Source of the DNA: JBBUX01 sp037445775
GTDB taxonomy: Bacteria; Actinomycetota; Coriobacteriia; Anaerosomatales; PHET01
DNA length: 64,000 bases
Assembly (NCBI GenBank): GCA_037445775.1
Contig: JBBIJX010000002.1
Coordinates: forward strand, 15,517-79,516
Direction: 5' to 3'
Shown: piece by piece, positions 44,499 to 52,866 of the stretch
How positions within the stretch are numbered: position 1 is the stretch's first letter
Layout of the letters: each line of letters begins with the position of its first letter
The notes under the pieces: model-generated
What the model saw: only the letters and a program-made list of their open reading frames with translations
Database searches by the model: none
What the model was told of the DNA's origin: nothing
Position numbers and translations under genes: made by a program

Positions 44499-45326
44499 AT
44501 GAACCCGACGCCACAGATGGTCGCGCACCTCCGTCACGGTCGCCTCGACGTAGGGGCGTCGAAGATCAGCGTGACCGGACTGGACTTCTGGTACAGCGAC
44601 TTCAATGCGCTGACGAACATCAGTGTCGAGATCCGCAAGGGGGCGGTCACCGCGTTCATCGGGCCCTCGGGATGCGGAAAGTCGACGTTCCTGAGGTGCA
44701 TGAACCGCATGAACGACCTGATTCCGGGCACGCGCGTCGAAGGTACGATGCTTCTGGACGGCGCGGACATCTACGGCTCGGGCGTGGATCCGGTCGATCT
44801 GCGCCGAAGGGTCGGGATGATCTTCCAGCAGCCCAACCCGTTCCCCCAGTCCATCTACGACAACATCGCCTACGGGCCGCGTCTGCAGGGCGTGAAGAAG
44901 AAGAGCGATATCGATCACATCGTCGAGGAGTCATGCAAGCGCGCTAACCTCTGGAAGGAGGTGAAGGACATCCTCGGACGCGGAGGACTGACACTCTCCG
45001 GAGGTCAACAGCAGCGTTTGTGCATCGCCCGCGTGCTTGCGGTGCAGCCTGAGGTGCTTCTGATGGATGAGCCGTGCTCGGCCATCGACCCGACAAGCGT
45101 CCAGAAGATCGAGGACCTGATGGCCGAGATCAAGGACGACGTGACGATCGTCATCGTGACGCACAACATGCAACAGGCGGCTCGCGTGAGCGACTTCACC
45201 GCGTTCTTCCTGCAGGAAGTCGCCGGCGAGCCGGCTGTGCTCGTGGAGTTTGGCCGCACGAGCGAGATCTTCACGAGCCCTTCCGACAAGCGGACGGAAG
45301 ACTACATCACGGGCCGGTTCGGCTAG
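44499..45326 (+). CDS. pstB: Phosphate ABC transporter ATPase PstB
   Basis: 275 residues from ATG 44499. It energises phosphate uptake. Walker [10 protein letters not shown] followed by [12 protein letters not shown]-loop region [19 protein letters not shown], signature [16 protein letters not shown], Walker [14 protein letters not shown] and the H-loop [16 protein letters not shown] are all intact and characteristic of PstB. The product is slightly longer than usual at the N-terminus (about 25 residues before the ABC fold). A palindrome and a -10 box lie between it and phoU. Confidence 0.97.
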   Translation: MNPTPQMVAHLRHGRLDVGASKISVTGLDFWYSDFNALTNISVEIRKGAVTAFIGPSGCGKSTFLRCMNRMNDLIPGTRVEGTMLLDGADIYGSGVDPVDLRRRVGMIFQQPNPFPQSIYDNIAYGPRLQGVKKKSDIDHIVEESCKRANLWKEVKDILGRGGLTLSGGQQQRLCIARVLAVQPEVLLMDEPCSAIDPTSVQKIEDLMAEIKDDVTIVIVTHNMQQAARVSDFTAFFLQEVAGEPAVLVEFGRTSEIFTSPSDKRTEDYITGRFG

Positions 45327-45339
45327 GACAAGGTCTCCA

Positions 45340-45390
45340 ACGGACGTGTCACGTCCGTGAAACATCTCCTCCTCCGCATCGGAATATACT
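45340..45390 (+). promoter_or_regulatory. Palindrome and -10 box upstream of phoU
   Basis: ACGGACGT (45340-45347) and ACGTCCGT (45351-45358) form a perfect inverted repeat with a 3-base centre. A near-consensus -10 box TATACT (45385-45390) follows; the -35 is poor. The palindrome overlaps where the -35 should be, so it could be an operator for an internal phoU promoter or the end hairpin of pstB mRNA. Confidence 0.45.
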
Positions 45391-45428
45391 GAGAGGAGCG
45401 AACGTGCCGTCTGTGAAGGAGCGCATCC

Positions 45429-46094
45429 ATGCGTGAGCAATTCACCCAAGAGCTCGCCGACCTCCACGCCGAAGTCGTCGACATCGTCGCCGCTGTGACG
45501 TTTGCGACGCGATCGTCGGTCACGTCGCTCATCGAGGGTGACGTGGATGCTGCGGACGCCGTGATCGCCGGCGACGACAGCATCGATCACCGCTGCCTCG
45601 GCGTTGAGGAGCGAGTCCTCGAGACGATCGCGACGCAGTTCCCGGTCGCTCGCGACCTGCGGCTCCTCCAGTCTCTTGCGTATATCGCGATGCACCTCGA
45701 GCGCATGGCCGATCTAGCTGTGAACATCTCCAAGGCGACGCGTCGCACCGCGTCGAGGCGCGGCCCGCAGACGCTCTACGATCTCATTCAGGCGCAGGGC
45801 AACCTCGTCTACCGCGTGCTCGACGCCACGCGCGAGGCGCTTGCTGAAAGCGACCTCGACCTCGCGCGCAAGCTCCCGGATCTCGACGAGCCCATAGACC
45901 ACCTGTACAAGCAGTTCTTCCGCGAGCTGGCGCGTCTGCACGACGAGGAGGACATCGAATGGGCCTCATCGATGGTTCTTGCGAGCAGGTATCTCGAGCG
46001 GATCGCTGATAACGCGGTCGACATCGGCGAGCGGATCGCCTACCTCATCACTGGTGAGCGCGACGGGGCCTCGGACGCCGCACCCGGGGCGTAG
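45429..46094 (+). CDS. phoU: Phosphate transport regulator PhoU
   Basis: 221 residues, ATG with GAAGGAG upstream. It is an all-alpha protein of two three-helix repeats with the metal-binding ERMADLAVNI (repeat 1) and ERIADNAVDIGERI (repeat 2) motifs. PhoU links the Pst transporter to the PhoR-type sensor kinase and limits phosphate uptake. No phoR/phoB pair is in this window. It lies 102 bases after pstB with its own likely -10 box and is followed three bases later by yggS. Confidence 0.95.
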   Translation: MREQFTQELADLHAEVVDIVAAVTFATRSSVTSLIEGDVDAADAVIAGDDSIDHRCLGVEERVLETIATQFPVARDLRLLQSLAYIAMHLERMADLAVNISKATRRTASRRGPQTLYDLIQAQGNLVYRVLDATREALAESDLDLARKLPDLDEPIDHLYKQFFRELARLHDEEDIEWASSMVLASRYLERIADNAVDIGERIAYLITGERDGASDAAPGA

Positions 46095-46097
46095 GCG

Positions 46098-46775
46098 ATG
46101 AGCGCTATCGCTGCCCGCTATGAGGCGGTCAGGCGTCACGTAGCCGACGCTGCGGACGTCTCAGGGCGCGACCCCGGCGACGTCACAGTGGTCGCGGTGA
46201 CCAAGACGGTCGGTATCGACGAGATCCGACACGCGCTCGACGCGGGGATCGCGGACTTCGGTGAGAACCGTGTGCAGGAGTTCCTAGGCAAGCACGGGCT
46301 GTTCCCAGGGGCTCGATGGCACTTCATCGGGACACTCCAGACGAACAAGGTCAAAGACGTCGTGGGCCGCGCGTGTCTCATCCATTCGGTCGACTCATTC
46401 CGGCTGCTGGCCGAGATCGCGCGCCGGGCGACCGCAGCCGCCGTGCGGCAGGACGTCCTGTTGCAGGTCAACGTCAGTGGCGAGACTTCGAAGCACGGCT
46501 TCGCCGCCGGTGAGGTGCGCGACGCGCTTATCGACGCCTCGACGATGACCGGCATCCGTGTTCGCGGGCTCATGACGATGGCACCTCTGGGCCGGGCGGA
46601 AGATGCGCGGGCGGTCTTTCGCGGCCTGAAGGAGGTCCGAGACTCGCTGCGGGAGATGCCCCTCAATGGTGTAGAGTTAGACGAGCTGTCGATGGGCATG
46701 TCCAACGACTACCGCGTCGCCGTGGAGGAGGGCGCCACGATCGTGCGCGTGGGGCGGTCCATCTTCGGCAGGTAG
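46098..46775 (+). CDS. yggS: YggS/PLPBP family pyridoxal phosphate homeostasis protein
   Basis: 225 residues, ATG 46098. It has a fold-type III alanine-racemase-like barrel that binds PLP without a second domain. The PLP lysine is in VVAVTKTVGIDEI; other signatures are FGENRVQEF, WHFIGTLQTNKVK, HSVDSFRL, LQVNVSGETSKHGF, RGLMTMAPLG and the phosphate-binding LSMGMSNDYRVAVEEGATIVRVG. It stabilises cellular PLP supply. It is commonly next to sepF and proC, as here. Confidence 0.95.
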   Translation: MSAIAARYEAVRRHVADAADVSGRDPGDVTVVAVTKTVGIDEIRHALDAGIADFGENRVQEFLGKHGLFPGARWHFIGTLQTNKVKDVVGRACLIHSVDSFRLLAEIARRATAAAVRQDVLLQVNVSGETSKHGFAAGEVRDALIDASTMTGIRVRGLMTMAPLGRAEDARAVFRGLKEVRDSLREMPLNGVELDELSMGMSNDYRVAVEEGATIVRVGRSIFGR

Positions 46776-46796
46776 GGACGACAGAGGGAGCATCAC

Positions 46797-47318
46797 GTGG
46801 GCTTCTGGCACGCCATGAAGGTCAAGCTGGGACTCGAAGAAGAGTGGGACGACGAAGAGTACTACGAGGACGACTATCACGATGCGGCTGACGATGACGA
46901 CGCGGCCTCTCCCTACTCGTCGGCGGCCGGCGTCGGCGCGGTGCGCCGACTCGAGAGGGGCGAGCCGGACAGGCATCGTGCGAGCCACTTGCGGAGCGTG
47001 CCCGCGGTTTCGGAACGCGGAGCGGGAATTGCGCCTCAGGTCAAGATGCATATCGTCGAGCCGAAGAGCTTCGGCGAGGCGCAGGCGATTGCGGACCGGT
47101 TCAAGCAGGGGACTCCGGTGATCCTGAATCTCACCTCCGCGCCGCCGGACGTCGCGAAGCGGCTGCTGGACTTCACCGCAGGTCTCACATACGGGCTGGA
47201 CGGCGGCTTGCAGAAGGTGTCGGAGCGAGTCTTCATGCTGACGCCCGCGAACGTCGAGGTGTCTGAGGCCGATCGCCGGAGGCTGCAAAGCACCGGCATG
47301 TTCACGATCCCGGAGTAG
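46797..47318 (+). CDS. sepF: SepF, FtsZ membrane anchor
   Basis: 173 residues from GTG 46797 (AGAGGGAG upstream). The short amphipathic N-terminal helix (GFWHAMKVKLGL) inserts in the membrane, a very acidic linker follows (EEEWDDEEYYEDDYHD), then the SepF domain from about residue 80 (KMHIVEPKSFGEAQAIADRF, PVILNLTSAPPDVAKRLLDF, KVSERVFMLTPANVEV). It tethers FtsZ filaments where ftsA is missing, which fits this window. The acidic linker is unusually strong in Asp and Glu. Confidence 0.94.
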   Translation: MGFWHAMKVKLGLEEEWDDEEYYEDDYHDAADDDDAASPYSSAAGVGAVRRLERGEPDRHRASHLRSVPAVSERGAGIAPQVKMHIVEPKSFGEAQAIADRFKQGTPVILNLTSAPPDVAKRLLDFTAGLTYGLDGGLQKVSERVFMLTPANVEVSEADRRRLQSTGMFTIPE

Positions 47319-47323
47319 CGCGA

Positions 47324-48154
47324 GTGACGAGTAGCGGAGGAGTGGAGTTGCGCGACACGCGTCTCGCCGTGATCGGCGGAGGCCGAATGGGCGAGGCGAT
47401 CGTTGCCGGGCTGGTGCGCGCGCGCTCTCTCGAACCGGGGGCGATCACGGTCGCCGAACCGGATGCGCCGCGCAGAGAGGCCCTGGCCGCGAACCACGGT
47501 GTCGTGTGCGTACCGGATGGTGCGTCTGCGGTGATCGACGCCGATGTCGTGCTGCTCGCAGTGAAGCCCCAGGTCATCGACGGCGTGGTCTCTGAGCTCG
47601 CCTCGGCTCTTGGCGGACGCGTGGTTGTGTCGATCGCCGCGGGCATCTCATGCGCGCGGCTTGAAGCGGCACTTCCGGATGACGCACGCGTCATCCGCGT
47701 GATGCCGAATACTCCCGCTCTCGTGGGCGAGGGCATGGCGCTCGTGAGCGCTGGTACCGGGGCCGGCCCAGATGATGTCGAACTCGTCCGGGCGCTCTTC
47801 GACGCACTCGGCCGTGCGCTCGTCGTGGATGAGCGGTATCAGGACGCGGGCACGGCGATCTCTGGCTCCGGCCCGGCGTACTTCGCGCTTGTCGTCGACG
47901 CGCTGGCCTGCGGAGGCGTGGCGCAGGGCCTTGTGCGCGAGACGGCGGAAGCGCTCGCCATCCAGACGATGCTTGGGACCGCGCGGATGCTGCAGGAAAC
48001 AGGAGTGCATCCCGAAGCGCTGATCGACGGTGTGTCGAGTCCGGGGGGCACCACTATCGCCGCCGTCGAGCGGCTTGAAGCTCGCGGCGTACGGGCGGCC
48101 TTCGCAGAGGCGGTCGATGCCGCCGTTGCTCGCTCACGAGAGCTTGGTGGATAG
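47324..48154 (+). CDS. proC: Pyrroline-5-carboxylate reductase
   Basis: 276 residues from GTG 47324 (CGGAG eight bases upstream; GTG 47342 is an alternative). It reduces pyrroline-5-carboxylate to proline with NAD(P)H. The N-terminal dinucleotide motif is VIGGGRMGEAIVAGL; the mid-region has VLLAVKPQVIDGV and RVMPNTPALVGEGM; the C-terminal dimerisation domain has AISGSGPAYFALVVDAL and GVSSPGGTTIAAVERLE. Its position between sepF and yggT is common in Gram-positives. Confidence 0.95.
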   Translation: MTSSGGVELRDTRLAVIGGGRMGEAIVAGLVRARSLEPGAITVAEPDAPRREALAANHGVVCVPDGASAVIDADVVLLAVKPQVIDGVVSELASALGGRVVVSIAAGISCARLEAALPDDARVIRVMPNTPALVGEGMALVSAGTGAGPDDVELVRALFDALGRALVVDERYQDAGTAISGSGPAYFALVVDALACGGVAQGLVRETAEALAIQTMLGTARMLQETGVHPEALIDGVSSPGGTTIAAVERLEARGVRAAFAEAVDAAVARSRELGG

Positions 48155-48157
48155 GCC

Positions 48158-48412
48158 ATGCTTGATATCGGTGGCATCGTCCTTACGCTCGCCCGCTTCT
48201 ACGTCTGGCTCATCATCGCTTACGTGATCCTGTCATGGTTCCCCGGAACCGGCGTTTTCGGCGAGGTCCGCCGTGTGCTCGCGACGCTTGTCGAGCCGTA
48301 TCTGACGCTTTTTCGGCGTATCATCCCGCCCATGGGTACCCTCGACATCTCTCCGATCGTGGCGATACTCGTGCTGCAGGTCGCCGCGAGCCAGCTCTCA
48401 AGGATCCTATAG
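48158..48412 (+). CDS. YggT family membrane protein
   Basis: 84 residues with two hydrophobic spans (FYVWLIIAYVILSWF near the N-terminus and ISPIVAILVLQVAASQL at the C-terminus), separated by LVEPYLTLFRRIIPPMGTLD, the family signature. YggT proteins occur between proC/sepF and divIVA in Gram-positives and cyanobacteria and influence division or osmotic tolerance; the molecular role is unsettled. ATG three bases after the proC stop. Confidence 0.92.
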   Translation: MLDIGGIVLTLARFYVWLIIAYVILSWFPGTGVFGEVRRVLATLVEPYLTLFRRIIPPMGTLDISPIVAILVLQVAASQLSRIL

Positions 48413-48448
48413 CCGCTCCGAGAGACGCCATCTGAGGAAGGAACACCG

Positions 48449-49246
48449 ATGAAACTCACGCCGCTCGACATCCATCATAAGGAGTTCGGCCACTCGTTGC
48501 GCGGCTACAACGAGGAGCAGGTCGACCAGTTCCTCGACGAGGTGGCCGACGAGTTCGAACGCCTCTTCAAGGAGAACATCGGCCTCTCCGAGAAGCTCGA
48601 CGCGGCCCAGGCTCGCTTGAGCGAGTTCGAGAGCCAGCGCGACACGATCAACAACACGCTGCTCGCCGCCCAGCGCTCCGCAGACGACATCGCCGCGAAG
48701 GCGAAGGCCGAGGCGGATGCCGTGGTGCGCGACGCGGAGGTCAAGGCCAAGGAGATCATCCACAACGCTCTCGAGAAGAAGCAGCGGGTCGCCGGCGAGC
48801 TCGTGCGAATCAAACAGGCCGAAGAGGCCTTCCGGGCGCAGTACAAGACGCTGCTCGAGACGAACCTGCGCTCGGTCAGCGAGATCGCATTGCCCGACGA
48901 TGTCGACGTCCTGCTCGGCGAGACCGGAGAGGGCGTCGTAGGAGATGTCGCCGTGCGCTCCGAATCCGAGTCTGCCGCAGGCGGGACCACGGAGGCCGCG
49001 GCGTCGACGCACGCGCCGGCACCCGCTGAGGCCGCGGTGCAGATTCCTGAGGAACTGGTGCTGATCGTTCCGGATGAACAACCGGTGCCTCAGCCCGGCT
49101 TCGTGCAGTCGGTGCAGCTAGGAGAGCTTGGTGCGCCCGATATCGAGGAGGATCTCACCTTCAGGGAACCCGCCGAGTTCCCCCTCCCGCGACTCGACGC
49201 GCTCGGTGAGCGCGACGATGACTCCGAGATCGAGGAGATCGACTGA
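48449..49246 (+). CDS. divIVA: DivIVA domain protein
   Basis: 265 residues, ATG with GAAGGAA upstream. The N-terminal DivIVA domain (KLTPLDIHHKEFGHSLRGYN, then EEQVDQFLDEVADEFERL) binds curved membrane; the body to about residue 145 is a long coiled coil (AKAKAEADAVVRDAEVKAKE). The last 100 residues are a disordered Ala/Glu/Pro-rich tail. In Actinomycetota the DivIVA (Wag31) protein recruits the polar growth machinery; in cocci and rods of other groups it marks division sites. This one is longer at the C-terminus than the Bacillus protein. Confidence 0.93.
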   Translation: MKLTPLDIHHKEFGHSLRGYNEEQVDQFLDEVADEFERLFKENIGLSEKLDAAQARLSEFESQRDTINNTLLAAQRSADDIAAKAKAEADAVVRDAEVKAKEIIHNALEKKQRVAGELVRIKQAEEAFRAQYKTLLETNLRSVSEIALPDDVDVLLGETGEGVVGDVAVRSESESAAGGTTEAAASTHAPAPAEAAVQIPEELVLIVPDEQPVPQPGFVQSVQLGELGAPDIEEDLTFREPAEFPLPRLDALGERDDDSEIEEID

Positions 49247-49322
49247 CGCGTGTGACGATACCGTCAGCGAGGTATTCGAGACGTCCGGGCAGCCTTCGGC
49301 GTGACAGGAAGTGGGGGACAGC

Positions 49323-49571
49323 GTGACACACGAGAAGATCCGCGTTCTGGTCGAAACCGCGGAGCGGTCGTTTCGCGGCTTCGTACACATGCCCGTCAAG
49401 GACGACATGTTCCGGCTCTCAGATCACCTGAACACGTTCGGCAAGGAGTTCCTGTGCCTCTCCGACGTGATCATGAACGAGCGTGACCAGCAGTATCGCG
49501 CGGGTGAGAAGTTCTCGTTCGTGGCCGTCGCCGTTCACTCGATCGTGTTTGTCACGCCCATCGACGAGTAG
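49323..49571 (+). CDS. Small conserved-looking protein, unknown
   Basis: 82 residues from GTG 49323 (GGGGGA five bases upstream). No membrane span or signal. The order of elements, THEKIRVLVETAERSFRGFVHM, a RLSDHLNTFGKEFLCLSD segment and a hydrophobic FSFVAVAVHSIVFVTPID end, suggests a small beta-rich domain (it recalls the DUF6812 pattern, unchecked). It follows divIVA and ends 44 bases before the ileS promoter, so it is the last gene of the yggS-divIVA run. Function unknown. Confidence 0.7.
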   Translation: MTHEKIRVLVETAERSFRGFVHMPVKDDMFRLSDHLNTFGKEFLCLSDVIMNERDQQYRAGEKFSFVAVAVHSIVFVTPIDE

Positions 49572-49615
49572 CGTCACGAGCGAACGCCGCGATCGGGGCT
49601 GCCAGCGGCGTGGGT

Positions 49616-49645
49616 TTGACCCTTGCGAAGGGCCTACGCTACCAT
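49616..49645 (+). promoter_or_regulatory. Probable promoter of the ileS T-box transcript
   Basis: TTGACC (49616-49621) and TACCAT (49640-49645) are separated by 18 bases. Transcription would begin near 49652, where an 8-bp hairpin (CTGCCGCG 49651-49658 with CGCGGCAG 49663-49670) directly precedes the T-box. Confidence 0.65.
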
Positions 49646-49671
49646 CGCGGCTGCCGCGCGTGCGCGGCAGG

Positions 49672-49890
49672 CGTTGACGGGGACGAGTAGGTCGGCAGCG
49701 AGCCATTTTGTCAGCGAGCGGGGACAGTGGGAGCCCGCGGTGGACGCCCGATGCGAAGATCGCCCCTGAGCCCCGGACCGAACGGTCGCCTGTGTGACCC
49801 AGTAGACTCCGGCGGGAGCTCCCGTTAGCGAGCAGCCGAGTGGCGTCATGCACCTACGGTGCGGCGCAAACTGGGTGGTACCGCGGAGAT
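49672..49890 (+). promoter_or_regulatory. T-box riboswitch, isoleucine-specific, upstream of ileS
   Basis: The leader carries a long stem I region (GGGGACGAGTAGGTCGG near the start; AGCGAGCGGGGACAGTGGGA with GCCCGCGGTGG further on). An ATC Ile specifier codon is at 49759-49761, and the conserved T-box sequence CTGGGTGGTACCGCGGAG at 49871-49888. TGGT (49876-49879) can pair with the ACCA end of uncharged tRNA-Ile. It senses tRNA-Ile charging and adjusts ileS expression. It is followed by a large hairpin without U-run, so transcription termination or translation control both remain possible. Confidence 0.9.
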
Positions 49891-49891
49891 G

Positions 49892-49951
49892 CGCACAGAA
49901 TCGGCGCGCTTCGTCCCAGTTCCTTGGGATGAGGCGCGCCGTGTCTGTGCG
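49892..49951 (+). terminator. Expression-platform hairpin downstream of the T-box
   Basis: CGCACAGA (49892-49899) pairs with TCTGTGCG (49944-49951), CGGCGCGC (49902-49909) with GCGCGCCG (49934-49941), and TCCCA with TGGGA near the loop. No U-run follows. It competes or coexists with the T-box antiterminator; whether it terminates transcription is not certain. Confidence 0.6.
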
Positions 49952-49984
49952 GGTACGGGCGCGGCCGGGCGAAGGAGACGAGCG

Positions 49985-52750
49985 GTGACTACGGACTACA
50001 AGTCGACGATGAACCTTCCAGCGACTGACTTTCCAATGCGAGCGTCGCTGTCGACGCGCGAACCGCAGTGGCTTGAGAAGTGGGAACGGCTCGACATACA
50101 CCGCAGGATGGTCGCGAAGCGCGCGGACGCGCCCCCTTTCATCCTGCACGACGGCCCTCCGTACGCCAACGGCCACATTCACATGGGGACCGCCTACAAC
50201 AAGGTGATCAAGGATCTCGTCGTCAAGTACCGCGCGATGCGTGGCTACCGGGCTCCTTACGTGCCGGGGTGGGACTGCCACGGGCAGCCCATCGAGCATC
50301 AGGTCGAGAAGGCGCTCGGCCCCGAGAAGATGGCCGAGACGACGCAGGCAGAACTACGCGCGCTCTGTCGCGAGTACGCCCTGCGCTTCGTTGACGTGCA
50401 GCGAGAAGAGTTCAAGCGTCTTGGGGTGTTGGGAGAGTGGGACGACCCCTACCTGACGCTTGCTCACGAGTACGAAGCGGGCAACGTCGAGATCTTCAAG
50501 AAGATGTACCTCGACGGAGCCATCTACAAGGGAGCCAAGCCCATTCACTGGTGCGTCAGGTGCCACACCGCGCTGGCCGAGGCGGAGATCGAGTACGCGG
50601 ACGAGACTTCGAACTCCATCTACGTGGCCTTCCGGTTCACTGACGCCACGCCCTTCGACGAGCACGGGGACGCCCATGTGCTGATCTGGACGACGACGCC
50701 CTGGACGTTGCCGGCCAACGTCGCGGTGACGCTGGCAGAGGACGCCGACTACGTGGCAGTGCGCGTCGGCGACCAGGTGTTCGTCCTTGCCGAGGAGCTG
50801 CTCGAGTCCGTCATCGAGACGGCCGGGTGGTCTGAGGCGGACGTGAGCCGTGTGGGGCCACGGGTCAAGGGCGCCGACCTTGCGGGCTTGCGCTACGCCC
50901 AGCCCATCCATGACGGCGTGACCGGAGTGATCATCACCGGCTCTCACGTCGACTTGTCCACCGGGACCGGAGCGGTGCATACCGCACCGGGACATGGTGA
51001 CGAGGACTACCAGGTAGGTGTGAAGTTCGGCCTTCCAATGCCGATGCCCGTGCTAGACGACGGCAGATTCGACACAGGAGGAGGTCCGTTCGCCGGGCTT
51101 GAGGTCCGGGCGGCCAATCCGGTCATCATCGACTGGCTCCGTGAGCGAGGCACCCTGATCGCATCGGGCACGATCTCGCACTCGTACCCTCACTGCTGGC
51201 GCTGCAAACAGCCGGTCATCTTCCGCGCGACCGAGCAGTGGTTCGTGAGTATGGATGCCACGGGGCTGCGCGACGCCGCACTACGTGCGATCGCCGACGT
51301 CGAATGGATTCCCGCGTGGAGCGTAAACCGCATGTCGGCGATGGTGTCGGACCGGCCGGACTGGTGCATCTCGCGCCAGCGGGCGTGGGGCGTTCCGGTC
51401 CCGGTGTTCTCATGCACGAAGTGCGGCGAGACTGTCGCCACTGCCGAGACATTCGACGCCGTGATCGAGCTGTTCAGGACTGAGGGAGCGGACGCCTGGT
51501 TCAAGAAGGAGCCGGCCCTCTACCTGCCTGCGGGAACGGCGTGCGGGCGGTGCGGCGCCGGTGCGGACGGTCTCGCACCCGAGGACGACATCGTTGACGT
51601 CTGGTGGGAGTCGGGTGTCTCGCACACGAGCGTGCTCGATGCGCGAAGCGAGCTGCACCGCCCGGCCGAACTCTACCTCGAGGGCTCCGACCAGCACCGT
51701 GGCTGGTTTCAGTCCGCGCTGCTCACGAGCGTGGGAGCGTACGGTTCGGCCCCCTTCGAGAGGGTCTTGACTCACGGGTTCATCGTCGACGGCGAGGGGC
51801 GTAAGATGTCGAAGTCCCTCGGCAACGTGATCTCGCCGCTCGACGTCATCGAGCGCTCGGGAGCGGACATCATCCGGCTCTGGGTCGCTAGCGCGGACTA
51901 CGGCCAGGACGTCAACATCTCTGACGAGATCCTTGAGCGCACGAGCGAAGCCTACCGGCGCATCCGCAACACCTTCCGCTTCCTCCTCTCCAACGTCTCT
52001 GACTTTGACCCTTCGCGTGACGCGGTTGCCTTCGAGCAGCTAGGCGAGATGGACCGCTTCGCGTGCGCGCAGCTCGCCGAGTTCTTGGAGCGGGTGACGA
52101 GCGCCTACGACGAGTGGCGCTTCCACCTCGTGCACCGCGCCGTGCTCGAATACACCGGGGAGCTCTCCAACGTCTACCTCGATGCCGTGAAGGACCGGCT
52201 CTATGCCGAGGCGGCGGACAGTCCTGCCCGACGGAGCGCCCAGACGGTCATCTCGCGCATCCTCGAGGTGCTGGTCCGTGTACTCGCTCCGATCGTCTCC
52301 TTCACGTGCGAGGAGGTCTGGGAGTTCATGCCCGAGGCCTCGCGGACCGAGGAGAGCGTTCACCTGAGTGACTGGCCGACCCTCGACTTCACGGTCGACG
52401 CCGGCCTTACGGAGGCTTACACGGTCGTCATGTCCGTGCGCGACGTGGTAACCAAGGCGCTCGAGGACGCGAGAGGCGAGCGTGTGATCGGCAAGAGCCA
52501 GGAGGCACGCGTCACAGTGCGAGCGCCCGAAGACGTTGCGGCGACGCTCGCCGCTCGGCCCGAAGGCGTGCTAGCCGAGTTGTTGATCGTCTCCGAGATC
52601 CTCGTCGAGCACGGCGACCGGGTCGAGGCCATCGTTGAGCGCGCGTCCGGTGACAAGTGTCCCCGATGCTGGAACCACCGGCCCGCCGCGGGCGATCCCA
52701 GCCATCCGGGAGTGTGTGCACGCTGCCTCGGTGTACTTGCGGACCTCTGA
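49985..52750 (+). CDS. ileS: Isoleucyl-tRNA synthetase
   Basis: 921 residues from GTG 49985 (GAAGGAG upstream; the frame is open back into the T-box but that part is leader RNA). Class I synthetase charging tRNA-Ile. HIGH-type motif GHIHMG at residues 63-68, the CP1 editing domain (ADLAGLRYAQPI, then TGTGAVHTAPGHGDEDY), KMSKS at 607-611 (GRKMSKSLGN) and the C-terminal zinc finger (CPRCWNHRP, VCARCLG). Additional Cys pairs at CTKCGET and CGRCGAG may bind a second zinc. Bacterial type 1 form with C-terminal zinc domain, so expected to be mupirocin-sensitive in class. Confidence 0.97.
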   Translation: MTTDYKSTMNLPATDFPMRASLSTREPQWLEKWERLDIHRRMVAKRADAPPFILHDGPPYANGHIHMGTAYNKVIKDLVVKYRAMRGYRAPYVPGWDCHGQPIEHQVEKALGPEKMAETTQAELRALCREYALRFVDVQREEFKRLGVLGEWDDPYLTLAHEYEAGNVEIFKKMYLDGAIYKGAKPIHWCVRCHTALAEAEIEYADETSNSIYVAFRFTDATPFDEHGDAHVLIWTTTPWTLPANVAVTLAEDADYVAVRVGDQVFVLAEELLESVIETAGWSEADVSRVGPRVKGADLAGLRYAQPIHDGVTGVIITGSHVDLSTGTGAVHTAPGHGDEDYQVGVKFGLPMPMPVLDDGRFDTGGGPFAGLEVRAANPVIIDWLRERGTLIASGTISHSYPHCWRCKQPVIFRATEQWFVSMDATGLRDAALRAIADVEWIPAWSVNRMSAMVSDRPDWCISRQRAWGVPVPVFSCTKCGETVATAETFDAVIELFRTEGADAWFKKEPALYLPAGTACGRCGAGADGLAPEDDIVDVWWESGVSHTSVLDARSELHRPAELYLEGSDQHRGWFQSALLTSVGAYGSAPFERVLTHGFIVDGEGRKMSKSLGNVISPLDVIERSGADIIRLWVASADYGQDVNISDEILERTSEAYRRIRNTFRFLLSNVSDFDPSRDAVAFEQLGEMDRFACAQLAEFLERVTSAYDEWRFHLVHRAVLEYTGELSNVYLDAVKDRLYAEAADSPARRSAQTVISRILEVLVRVLAPIVSFTCEEVWEFMPEASRTEESVHLSDWPTLDFTVDAGLTEAYTVVMSVRDVVTKALEDARGERVIGKSQEARVTVRAPEDVAATLAARPEGVLAELLIVSEILVEHGDRVEAIVERASGDKCPRCWNHRPAAGDPSHPGVCARCLGVLADL

Positions 52751-52809
52751 CGTGGGCACGACATCGTTCGGCAGTGGTACACTGAAGCCCAAGGTCAGGT
52801 ACGTGCGAG

Positions 52810-52831
52810 CGCCCGGCGCATACGCCGGGCG
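52810..52831 (+). terminator. Hairpin between ileS and the DksA-like gene
   Basis: CGCCCGGCG (52810-52818) and CGCCGGGCG (52823-52831) form a perfect 9-bp stem with a 4-base loop, then TTGTGTCACG. A TACACT -10-like box precedes it (52778-52783), so it is either the ileS terminator or a leader hairpin of the next transcript. Confidence 0.5.
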
Positions 52832-52866
52832 TTGTGTCACGCAGACCTGAAGAGGAGGACCGGACC

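Noticed and set aside
49859..49984. In-frame N-terminal extension of ileS
   Set aside because: The frame happens to be open, but the bases form the T-box motif and the downstream hairpin; GTG 49985 has a good ribosome binding site and gives the normal IleRS N-terminus.
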